From contig NZ_JAVFVR010000012.1 in assembly GCF_030929595.1 (NCBI RefSeq), positions 1 to 64,000 of the forward strand: 64,000 nt of DNA, read 5' to 3'. Positions 17,001 through 23,977 of the stretch are shown here, piece by piece. A model generated the notes under the pieces. It was not told the origin of the DNA, searched no databases, and saw only the letters and a list, made by a program, of their open reading frames with translations. Every line of letters begins with the position of its first letter. Positions within the stretch are counted from its first letter, which is position 1. The position numbers were made by a program, and so were the translations under genes. This DNA is from Flavobacterium sp. LHD-85 (GTDB lineage Bacteria; Bacteroidota; Bacteroidia; Flavobacteriales; Flavobacteriaceae).

Positions 17001-17231
17001 ATGGAAGAAATTTTTATTAACGACAAAGAAAAATATCTCAAGGAAAACTATCCTTTTGGAGGTACTCCAAGTATACCAGAACTAACAAGCGAAATAGTAT
17101 GTTATCACTGCAATAAAATATATAAAGTAGGTGATTACAAAGTTTTTAAAGAAGATGGTATTGAATATATTTATTGCCCTAGTGCTCCTGAGTGTGACGG
17201 AACAATTATAGATTGGATTCCTCTTGGGTGA
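17001..17231 (+). CDS. small putative zinc-binding protein
   Basis: The 76-residue protein has a CxxC pair (VCYHCNKIY) followed about 27 residues later by CPSAPEC, a four-cysteine arrangement typical of a small zinc ribbon. It ends in a hydrophobic tail (DWIPLG). I chose ATG 17001 over a TTG at 16977. It lies just upstream of the 68-residue paralogue gene, with a gap of about 50 nt. Function is unknown; protein or nucleic-acid binding is possible from the ribbon. Confidence 0.65.
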   Translation: MEEIFINDKEKYLKENYPFGGTPSIPELTSEIVCYHCNKIYKVGDYKVFKEDGIEYIYCPSAPECDGTIIDWIPLG

Positions 17232-17279
17232 AATAATTCTATAATAAAATCAGAATTTAAAACTTTTAACTAAATAGAT

Positions 17280-17486
17280 ATGACTACAAATTCATTTACT
17301 TTACCTGATAAATATCTAGTAAAAAAATCACAAATCAATGGAAAAATTAATGCTTTGAAAGGAGATTATATTGCGACCCAAACAAAAGACGGCACAGCAT
17401 ACACGATTGATTTTGAAGATGATTTTAATGGTGAAGAGTTTAAAAAATGGTTGGTTGACTTAATACCTGATATCCATGAATTTTAA
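17280..17486 (+). CDS. 68-residue conserved small protein, paralogue of the gene at 692
   Basis: About 40 of 68 residues are identical to the product of 692-898, with the same length and no gaps. Conserved blocks are LPDKY, KKSQ, LKGD, QTKDG and IPDI. No leader or membrane helix is present. Its presence both within the element and in the accessory patch at the left edge suggests a mobile small-protein family. It is preceded by a zinc-ribbon gene and is convergent with the four-gene operon at 17559-19387. Confidence 0.75.
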   Translation: MTTNSFTLPDKYLVKKSQINGKINALKGDYIATQTKDGTAYTIDFEDDFNGEEFKKWLVDLIPDIHEF

Positions 17487-17558
17487 TTATAAAACTCAAT
17501 TTTAGAATTAGTCTATAACACTTTTTATAATTTATTATAAGGCAAGAGTTTAATAAAG

Positions 17559-17804
17559 TTATGGATTATTATTTGAATTTTTATTGGGAAAATAATGTTT
17601 TAAAATATAAGGGAATGACCAAGCAAGCATAGCATCAACTGCACCGAGTAATGCCATATTTTGCCAAGGACGGTTTATGTAGTTCAGGTATATTAAAAAA
17701 CCAAAACCAATTAAAAAGCATATTACAATTGCCATAACGATGACCGCCTTGAGAACTAAGTCGGTTAATGCTTGATATATATTAACTTGACTTTTTGTCG
17801 CCAT
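17559..17804 (-). CDS. two-helix membrane protein, last gene of the unknown operon
   Basis: The 81-residue product has hydrophobic segments at about residues 16-43 and 50-68 (from ATG 17804), a short loop NYINRPWQN between them, and a polar Asn/Lys-rich tail. The ATG at 17804 overlaps the preceding zinc-ribbon gene by 23 nt; an earlier start at 17828 is possible. Overlap with that gene argues for coupled expression. A small membrane protein at the end of a cytoplasmic operon is a common design for membrane-acting effectors, but no family is recognised. Confidence 0.6.
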   Translation of the reverse strand: MATKSQVNIYQALTDLVLKAVIVMAIVICFLIGFGFLIYLNYINRPWQNMALLGAVDAMLAWSFPYILKHYFPNKNSNNNP

Positions 17805-18132
17805 CTTCAATGTATTGATAATATTCAACTATATTTAGCTCGCTAGTTTTAAATGAAAAGTCATTTAAACCTTCTATTTCACAAGTTAAGCAATTTATAT
17901 GCTCAGGAATTTCTTCTATGGTGTCATAAACATTAATTACACCACAAGATTCATTTTTACATTCGACGGCAAATTTTCTTTTAAATATTCCTTGACGCAC
18001 AGCTAATTTGCAGATTAGTCTAGCTAATCTGGTAGAAATATTAAAAAAACTTCTCACATTTTCAACAGAAATGTTGTCGGGATTAGTTTCTTCAATAATA
18101 GAAGCTTTTTTATCAAAAAATTTTCTAAACAT
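17782..18132 (-). CDS. winged-helix-like and zinc-ribbon protein of the unknown operon
   Basis: The 116-residue protein has an N-terminal helical part (residues 20-55, VRSFFNISTRLARLICKLAVRQG) resembling a winged-helix or HTH fold. A CKNESCG ... CLTC four-cysteine zinc ribbon follows at about 58-84, then an acidic tail ending in GDKKSS. It starts one base after the stop of the 289-residue gene and overlaps the membrane-protein gene, so the three are tightly coupled. The domain order suggests an adaptor or sensor. The family is not recognised. Confidence 0.6.
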   Translation of the reverse strand: MFRKFFDKKASIIEETNPDNISVENVRSFFNISTRLARLICKLAVRQGIFKRKFAVECKNESCGVINVYDTIEEIPEHINCLTCEIEGLNDFSFKTSELNIVEYYQYIEDGDKKSS

Positions 18133-18133
18133 A

Positions 18134-19003
18134 TTAATTGTTTACTAAAATCAAATCAATTAAATCATTGGTCCCGTTAAAAAATGGAGGGTATACGGAA
18201 AAATTTATTATTCCAAGTGATGGGTCAATAGCAAAATGGTTTACAAGATTTTGCCTTTGCAATATACGAAATATTGTGTGTCTTATAGGTGTTTTAATTA
18301 ATTCAGCATAAAGGACTGGCATCTGTTTTTTTATCAATTTACCTGCATCCATTACTTCGTGAGATGTCGAATCATTTTTTTTAAATTTGACTTTTAATGC
18401 ATCTATTTCATCAATATCCCATAGATATTTAATTCCTTTGTTTAAATCATACTTAAATAAATTTATAGGGTTTGCGAAAGGAACTATAGTCTTTAAGATA
18501 GCTTCGTCATTTAAATCACGAGTTGCACCAATAATTTTATCTGTTGTAATGGTAGAAATATCTCTTTCAAGAATATTGATATGAATGGTAAGAACAGTTT
18601 TTCTCTTGTGTATTTGAACAGGAACTAAGAAATTAAATTTGTCGATAGTTCCCTTAGCTTTATTATAGCCCTCGTATACAATAGGAACCAACAAATTAAA
18701 AATAGAGTGGCTATTTGTTATTTTTTGGCTATTTATAAAAGCTGGATGCTTGTCTAGCCAAGTGTCTGTTAGAACTCCTTTAAATTCGTAAACATAAACA
18801 TATTGTTTTAATAAAGAAAAATTATCAAAAATAATTTTATTAAGTGTTGCAACATTATGTGTATTAGTAATATTGATTAATAATCCAGCTTGCCTCTCTT
18901 TTGAATCACTAAGATTAAAAATTGTTTTTAAAGATTCTACAGAAAATGCTTTTAGTAATCTTTTATAAACTTCGATATTACTATTAATGTTTGGTGTACT
19001 CAT
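18134..19003 (-). CDS. 289-residue unknown protein, main component of the unknown operon
   Basis: The product is soluble, with no leader or clear membrane helix. The N-terminal 60 residues look helical. The centre alternates strands and helices (VYVYEFKGVLTDTW, FNFLVPVQIHKRKTVLTIHINIL), and the C-terminus contains RHTIFRILQRQNLV. No nuclease, NTPase or protease motif could be identified by eye. It is the largest gene of a four-gene minus-strand set (19387 down to 17559), its stop one base before the next start. The family is not recognised, and this is a prime target for structure prediction. Confidence 0.65.
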   Translation of the reverse strand: MSTPNINSNIEVYKRLLKAFSVESLKTIFNLSDSKERQAGLLINITNTHNVATLNKIIFDNFSLLKQYVYVYEFKGVLTDTWLDKHPAFINSQKITNSHSIFNLLVPIVYEGYNKAKGTIDKFNFLVPVQIHKRKTVLTIHINILERDISTITTDKIIGATRDLNDEAILKTIVPFANPINLFKYDLNKGIKYLWDIDEIDALKVKFKKNDSTSHEVMDAGKLIKKQMPVLYAELIKTPIRHTIFRILQRQNLVNHFAIDPSLGIINFSVYPPFFNGTNDLIDLILVNN

Positions 19004-19102
19004 ATTTTGTTAATATTTTTTCACAATAATAGTAATAAAAATTTTCAAATAAGATTATCCTTACTAAGTATTTTTAAAGGAATTATTAACAGTAATTTGT
19101 TT

Positions 19103-19387
19103 TTAACCCAAAGTATATTTTCTAATCAACTCGGTAACTGTTGGTTTTAAGTATTGAATAAGCTCATTTTTTTCTTCTTCACTTTCAAATTCTGTTATGT
19201 TATGCTCTTTCAGAATTTCATTCAACTTAGAATTTATTTTTTTTGTAAAATCTTCTATAGTGCCAAGATGATTTGCTAGAGCTTTTAGTTTACTAATTCC
19301 TACGCTAGATTTTACAGGGTTTCTTGTAGAATTTATTATCAATTCCCCTTCTCGGACTAACTCATTTTTAATTGCTTCTTTATCCAT
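19103..19387 (-). CDS. 94-residue helical protein, first gene of the unknown operon
   Basis: A small helical charged protein (many Glu and Lys, no Cys). Hydrophobic heptad spacing at about residues 25-75 suggests a helical bundle or coiled coil. It precedes the 289-residue gene by 99 nt in the same direction and is taken as the operon leader, although that gap could hold a separate promoter. Antitoxin-like size and charge are noted, but there is no recognised DNA-binding motif. The family is unknown. Confidence 0.55.
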   Translation of the reverse strand: MDKEAIKNELVREGELIINSTRNPVKSSVGISKLKALANHLGTIEDFTKKINSKLNEILKEHNITEFESEEEKNELIQYLKPTVTELIRKYTLG

Positions 19388-19550
19388 TTTTTATCTTTTT
19401 TCTTTTACTAATTTATGAATAAAAAAAGCATGCTGTATTTGTAATTGTAACTTTTACTAACTTATTTATAGTTCAAAATGTTTATAAGTATCTAATATTT
19501 AATTTGTTGGAATTATTAGATTTGTTTTGTCGAAATTTAATATTATTACT

Positions 19551-20222
19551 ATGTTTTTTAATTATTATAGCCCAACAGAAATAACAGAACCTGTACTGCA
19601 ATTATTAAAAAAGTTTGAAGGTAGGCAATATGAATTGATTACTATTCCAATCAAAACTGAATCATTTTCAGTTCCAAGTGATTGCTATAATAACGTTAAT
19701 AAAAAAATACAATTATCCAAAGGCAAAATTCGATATGGTTGGTCAGTTTATGATAATGATTATTTCATTGAAGCCGAAAAACATGCTATTTGGGAAAGCC
19801 CAGAGGGAGAATATATTGATATATCTTGTCCAAATTCAGAAAATATTATTCAGTTATTGTTTATTATGGATGATGTTGATGATGGAATTTATGTTCCTAA
19901 TATCCGTTGCAATTATAGAAAACAGCAAGCTATCGATGATTATTTTATGATTTTTGATATTTTAAATGTGTTGATTATACATTACGGGAGAGATAGTAAA
20001 GAAATTAAAGATTTAGTTATTTTTCCCCATGAACTTAATGAAGGAGTAAAAACTTTGTACTCATTAATTGCCGATTATAGAGAGTACATTATGTCAGGTA
20101 TTCGTAACTGCATTTGTGGTTCATCAATTTTATATGAAAATTGTCATGGTAGTAAAACAGTACAAAGGACACTTAATTATATTGATGAGATTATTAGAAA
20201 AAACAATTTAAAAAAAAATTAA
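19551..20222 (+). CDS. SEC-C motif protein
   Basis: The 223-residue protein ends with a SEC-C-like zinc motif (CICGSSILYENCHG at about residues 189-202), as in the C-terminus of SecA and many stand-alone proteins. The remaining 185 residues are acidic alpha/beta without a known domain. I chose ATG 19551; a TTG at 19527 would add eight residues. Its 3' end overlaps the resolvase gene by four bases on the opposite strand. The SEC-C motif usually binds nucleic acid or protein partners. Its function here is unknown. Confidence 0.7.
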   Translation: MFFNYYSPTEITEPVLQLLKKFEGRQYELITIPIKTESFSVPSDCYNNVNKKIQLSKGKIRYGWSVYDNDYFIEAEKHAIWESPEGEYIDISCPNSENIIQLLFIMDDVDDGIYVPNIRCNYRKQQAIDDYFMIFDILNVLIIHYGRDSKEIKDLVIFPHELNEGVKTLYSLIADYREYIMSGIRNCICGSSILYENCHGSKTVQRTLNYIDEIIRKNNLKKN

Positions 20223-20902
20223 ACTAATTGTGTATGTATTCTATTGTATAATTGAAGAACAGTTGTAGCAAAGAATTGATTGCCATATCTAGTCTTGAAA
20301 TTTAATTTGTTTAAATAGGTAGCTATTTCACGGTAACTCATTCCTTTTTCTTTACAGCTTAAAATAACAAACTGAGCTTGTCTATTCCTATCGTTATTAA
20401 TGGCATTTTCTTTTATTTTCTTAAGACCTTTGGCCCTTGCCTCATTATTAAGATTCTTTGGTGTTCCTAGCAATGCACCTTTATTCTTTAACTCTGCTAA
20501 TGCAAGTTTAGTTCTTGAGCTAATAAGTTTTGCTTCCTGTTCTGCCAGTGCCGAAAAAATATGGATAGTAAAATTATTTGCTGATGGCATGTCAACAGCT
20601 AGAAACTCAATGCCAGCATCCATTAGTGAGCTCACAAAATTTACATTTCGAGCTAAACGGTCTAATTTGGCTATAATCAGAACCGCATTTTCATTTTTAG
20701 CTAATTGAATTGCTTTATGGATTTCTATACGTTCACGCTTATTGGTTCCTGTTTCAATTTCAGTAAACTCATTAATAATGACACCATTTTGTGATTCTAC
20801 ATATTTTACAACCGAGCTTTTCTGAGCAGACAGTCCTAAACCACTAAGTCCCTGTTCTTTTCGGCTAACACGATAATAAGATACAAATTTTTTCATAGTC
20901 AA
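20219..20902 (-). CDS. small serine resolvase/invertase
   Basis: The 227-residue protein has the resolvase catalytic domain: YYRVSRKEQ with catalytic Ser at about residue 13, then LIIAKLDRLARN (the DRLxR motif), and the LAEQEAKLIS helix E region. A C-terminal helix-turn-helix follows at about 180-225 (KGMSYREIATYLNKLNFKTRYG). It likely resolves dimers or inverts DNA. A 40-bp palindrome lies just upstream (20911-20950). It is distinct from the large integrase at the right end of the element. Confidence 0.9.
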   Translation of the reverse strand: MTMKKFVSYYRVSRKEQGLSGLGLSAQKSSVVKYVESQNGVIINEFTEIETGTNKRERIEIHKAIQLAKNENAVLIIAKLDRLARNVNFVSSLMDAGIEFLAVDMPSANNFTIHIFSALAEQEAKLISSRTKLALAELKNKGALLGTPKNLNNEARAKGLKKIKENAINNDRNRQAQFVILSCKEKGMSYREIATYLNKLNFKTRYGNQFFATTVLQLYNRIHTQLV

Positions 20903-20910
20903 AATTTAAG

Positions 20911-20950
20911 GTGTAATAATCCTTAAACGACCGTTTATGAATTATTACAC
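20911..20950. promoter_or_regulatory. 40-bp palindrome upstream of the resolvase gene, candidate res site or operator
   Basis: The outer arms GTGTAATAAT and ATTATTACAC are perfect. The inner core CCTTAAACGACCGTTTATGA is symmetric in seven of ten pairs, for a total of 17 of 20. It starts 8 nt before the resolvase ATG. The size fits a recombinase-bound crossover subsite, and the position also fits autoregulation. Confidence 0.65.
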
Positions 20951-21183
20951 TGCAATAGTCCAGGTTTTTTTTTAACTGACCTAGAAAAATCCTGGATTTC
21001 CTGGGCCACGGATTTTTGGGTCATGATAGAAAAAAAAAACGAAGTGCTTAACCTCGTTCTTTGGATTGTATGAATCGTGAAAACTCTGAAAATTCTTTAT
21101 CAGTAAAATTTTTTCTTTTAAAACTTATAGGCAGTTTGAGCGGTTGTGTCTGCAATACCTGCTTTAGCTGAGAAAGTTTAAGC

Positions 21184-21828
21184 TTAATTCTCATTTCCTG
21201 TAGTGTTTACGCTGTTACTGATAAAATCCCAATCTTCTCCGTTCAGACCACCTTTGGACATGTAAAACAATCCTGCTTTGTATCGGTCATAAATACTTAC
21301 ATCGGTTCTGTCGTAATTGAAGTAGTCTTGAATATCCGCTACAATCTGCTTATGAAGTTTTTTATCATCAACGTAGACCACAAAATGATTGTGACAGCCT
21401 TTTCGGTTTTGGAATGGCTCAGTTGTAAAGAAGAGTCGGATTTCTGTTGATGAACCGTATTTTTGTTTAAGATAATCATATAGTCCGTGCATCTGCTTGA
21501 AACAGCTGGTCTTGTTACGGTCTTTTTTGTAGGCTACCGTGAAGAAAAAACTCCAATCCATCTGCCAAAAAGTATGTTGCAGACTCTCTTTATCAGCCAG
21601 ACAATCTATGAGGTTTCGCATGGATTGGTTTTCCTGTCTCAAAGCTTTGTTCTCATCGAACATGATTTCACTGTCGAAGTATCTTGCATGGTTAACGGGG
21701 AAAAGTCTTTCTCTGTTTGGTTTTTTCGTTTCTAAAAATAGGTCTTCATTCTTTTTATAGAATCTGTAAATAGTGCTTTTGCTTGCTTTTGTACTTACGA
21801 TAAATTTCTTTAGGGTTTCATATTTCAT
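21184..21828 (-). CDS. HUH-endonuclease-like replication protein
   Basis: The 214-residue protein has an N-terminal helix-turn-helix-like part (residues 10-30), a coiled region at 58-75, and a C-terminal domain with the metal-binding motif H146-N-H148 in GCHNHFVVYVD. A downstream Y189-x2-K192 (LFYMSKG) matches the catalytic Tyr motif of rolling-circle Rep proteins. HUH enzymes nick and ligate DNA at a hairpin origin. Such a gene could support replication or mobilisation of the excised element. The middle residue of the HUH triad is Asn, not hydrophobic, so assignment is moderate. Confidence 0.6.
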   Translation of the reverse strand: MKYETLKKFIVSTKASKSTIYRFYKKNEDLFLETKKPNRERLFPVNHARYFDSEIMFDENKALRQENQSMRNLIDCLADKESLQHTFWQMDWSFFFTVAYKKDRNKTSCFKQMHGLYDYLKQKYGSSTEIRLFFTTEPFQNRKGCHNHFVVYVDDKKLHKQIVADIQDYFNYDRTDVSIYDRYKAGLFYMSKGGLNGEDWDFISNSVNTTGNEN

Positions 21829-22283
21829 TTCTTAATTGATTAGTATCTTGTTATTGGTTAGATACAGGAACTCCATACAAGAGAGTTAGTCAAGCATCTT
21901 TACAATAAATACTATCAAACTTTGAAAAGTGTAGCTTTTTGGCACTTTTTTTTCATTTTTTTTTTTTTAGATGTCTGAATAAGCGTTCCAAAATGAGACA
22001 CTAGTCTGGAAAGTCTCAAAAAATATTAGAATTTTCGCTTAAGACATCGATAGTATAGTTTGGAATAGGTACACAATTTATATTACGGGTAGGTAATTTG
22101 AGGCTTTAAATCCTAGAATTTAGTATTGTAATTGCCTGTAAAGGGAGGAAGATGGGCCTATAATTTTAATTTGCTTTTAATTTGGCCTTATCAGCAAAAA
22201 CAGGCTAATCTAGGTACATAATCTAGCCGTTTGGTACATTTAAATGGGTATAAAAAGTGCTTGTGAGTACCGTAGAATCAACG
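21829..22283. other. 455-bp non-coding segment, possible origin region
   Basis: No convincing gene is seen. The word GGTACA occurs three times (about 22077, 22213 and 22233), with GGCTAATCTAGG and TAATCTAGCC forming an imperfect dyad at about 22202-22227. There is a long T-run at about 21950-21968. Lying between an HUH-like gene and an XRE regulator, it could hold the origin or regulatory sites. This is positional inference. Confidence 0.35.
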
Positions 22284-22505
22284 TTACATATTGAGTTCGG
22301 AAAGCAGTTCCGACATTTTAATATCTAGTGCATTACAGATTTTTAAAAAGATTTTAATTGAAAAATTTTGGTTTCCTTTTAAAATCCTCCTGATACTGGC
22401 CTCATCTATATCACATGCATCCGCAAATTCCAAATTAGTTTTGAACTTTGCTTTAGCTCTTATGTTAATGTTCTGACCTAGTTTTATTAAAAATTCTTCT
22501 GACAT
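22284..22505 (-). CDS. XRE-family helix-turn-helix regulator
   Basis: The 73-residue protein is a single Cro/CI-type HTH domain: LGQNINIRAKAKFKTNLEFADACDIDEASIRRILKGNQNFS, with the recognition helix around residues 34-45. Size and position, divergent from the cargo gene at 22590, suggest a local repressor of element genes. There is no ligand or protease domain, so it may act as a constitutive silencer. It is intact, unlike the XRE pseudogene at 1681. Confidence 0.85.
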   Translation of the reverse strand: MSEEFLIKLGQNINIRAKAKFKTNLEFADACDIDEASIRRILKGNQNFSIKIFLKICNALDIKMSELLSELNM

Positions 22506-22589
22506 TATCCAAAAGTCGAATAATGGAGATTTAAATCATCGGCATATTTGCCGATTTAAACATTTAGTGTTAAGTTTGACAAAATTTAA

Positions 22590-23111
22590 ATGAACTTAAA
22601 ACCAAAAAAACAAATGAAAAAAATCTTTACCCCAACTACATTCTTTATTTTTTCTCTCCTTTTCCTAGTTTTTGCTTTTGGACTGAAAAGCTATAAGAAA
22701 GGAGGCAACATTGATTCTATCGAAAGTGTTGAAAATTTTATCAAGGGAAAATGGCACGATGAAATTGTCAGCAGAGGCGGTTTGATAACATACTACAGGT
22801 TCGAAATAACAGATACTCAAATAAGATGCTGGAAATCTAATATGATTCTGTCAAATACAGGACGTTCATCAGATAACATAACCAGTGATTGGACTGAACA
22901 GCCTCCTGTTACTTTATCTATTGGCAGTATTCAAGAAGAAGCGGAAAGTTCAAGCTCTTATGCGAAAAAAATCAGGTCACTTGGAAATTGCAGTTACGGA
23001 ACATATACGTTTGAGCATAACGAAAAGTTAGGGAATGCTCTAATTTTTAAAGAAATCAATTCTAGCGAAGGATTTCATACTGGCAAACTGGACAAGGGTT
23101 GGGAATATTAA
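22590..23111 (+). CDS. membrane-anchored or exported protein in the element
   Basis: The 173-residue product (165 if ATG 22614 is used) has a single N-terminal hydrophobic helix at about 14-32, followed by a periplasmic domain of about 135 residues. That domain starts with a lipocalin-like KGKWHDEIVSRGG and contains a serine-rich loop. The anchor lacks a clear signal peptidase site, so it may stay in the membrane. It is followed at 53 nt by the lipoprotein gene, probably in one transcript. The family is not recognised. Confidence 0.6.
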   Translation: MNLKPKKQMKKIFTPTTFFIFSLLFLVFAFGLKSYKKGGNIDSIESVENFIKGKWHDEIVSRGGLITYYRFEITDTQIRCWKSNMILSNTGRSSDNITSDWTEQPPVTLSIGSIQEEAESSSSYAKKIRSLGNCSYGTYTFEHNEKLGNALIFKEINSSEGFHTGKLDKGWEY

Positions 23112-23163
23112 TAATTCAATTCTATAAATACCAATAAATTTAATCTTAATCATAATATAAACA

Positions 23164-23772
23164 ATGAAAAAAAATATACTTTTAATATTAATCGGAATTT
23201 TAACTGTTAACTGCTCTTCTGATGAATCACAAGAGAACTCTGAAAGCTCTACTAAATCTTCATTCAGTTTTACATTAGATAATAAAACGGAATACGCATC
23301 AATTCATGATGAAAAAATAAATGATTATGATATTTTTCCAACTACTTGGGAAAAGAAACAGGTTACAAACACTGCTGACAGCAAATACACTATTAGCTCA
23401 AGCGTTTCAATAAAAGGAGAAGCAGACGAATACTATCACTATACTGATTTTAACATTATAACTTCTGATAAGACATTGCAGGTAAATAAGACATACGATA
23501 TTGATATTGAAGTAGCTTTAGTTTTGGGTTTACCTTTGGCAAAAGACCCAACTGTATGTTATACAACTGCCAGCTTATTTGTTCGTGATGAAACAGTCGG
23601 AAAAGTTAAAATAACCAGCTTTGATGGCGAAACTATAAAAGGAGAATTTACAATTAGTAACCTAAGCAATAGCAATGGATATTCTAATATTGGATTCTGC
23701 AACGGTACTCAGATAAAAGAAAAATTTTTCAACATTACTAAAGGCACATTTACAGCTATTCCAAAAAAATAA
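23164..23772 (+). CDS. predicted lipoprotein in the element
   Basis: The 202-residue product has a leader with the lipobox LTVNC (Cys at about residue 18) followed by a Ser/Glu-rich linker. The mature domain (about residues 35-200) is rich in beta-prone Thr/Ser segments and contains two spaced cysteines. It resembles small Bacteroidota lipoproteins with immunoglobulin-like or jelly-roll folds. It is the second gene of a two-gene surface module with 22590 and ends at the terminator at 23781. Surface exclusion or adhesion is conceivable but not shown. Confidence 0.65.
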   Translation: MKKNILLILIGILTVNCSSDESQENSESSTKSSFSFTLDNKTEYASIHDEKINDYDIFPTTWEKKQVTNTADSKYTISSSVSIKGEADEYYHYTDFNIITSDKTLQVNKTYDIDIEVALVLGLPLAKDPTVCYTTASLFVRDETVGKVKITSFDGETIKGEFTISNLSNSNGYSNIGFCNGTQIKEKFFNITKGTFTAIPKK

Positions 23773-23780
23773 CATTAGAC

Positions 23781-23812
23781 AAAAGCCACTCTATTCAAGT
23801 GGCTTTTCTTGT
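23781..23812 (+). terminator. intrinsic terminator of the lipoprotein gene
   Basis: AAAAGCCACT and AGTGGCTTTT pair perfectly around a 7-nt loop, 9 nt after the stop codon. Confidence 0.8.
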
Positions 23813-23977
23813 TGAATAGAAACCTGTTGAGAAAAGGTATTTCTTTTCCTTACCTCAATTTTGGTGTAAATGATATTCATCTAGTGATATAACTAAAGAG
23901 CAATTAATTCATTTCATTAGTCTATTAATGTATCATAAAATATTTAAGAGTTGGGACCACAATTATCTTTAATATTT

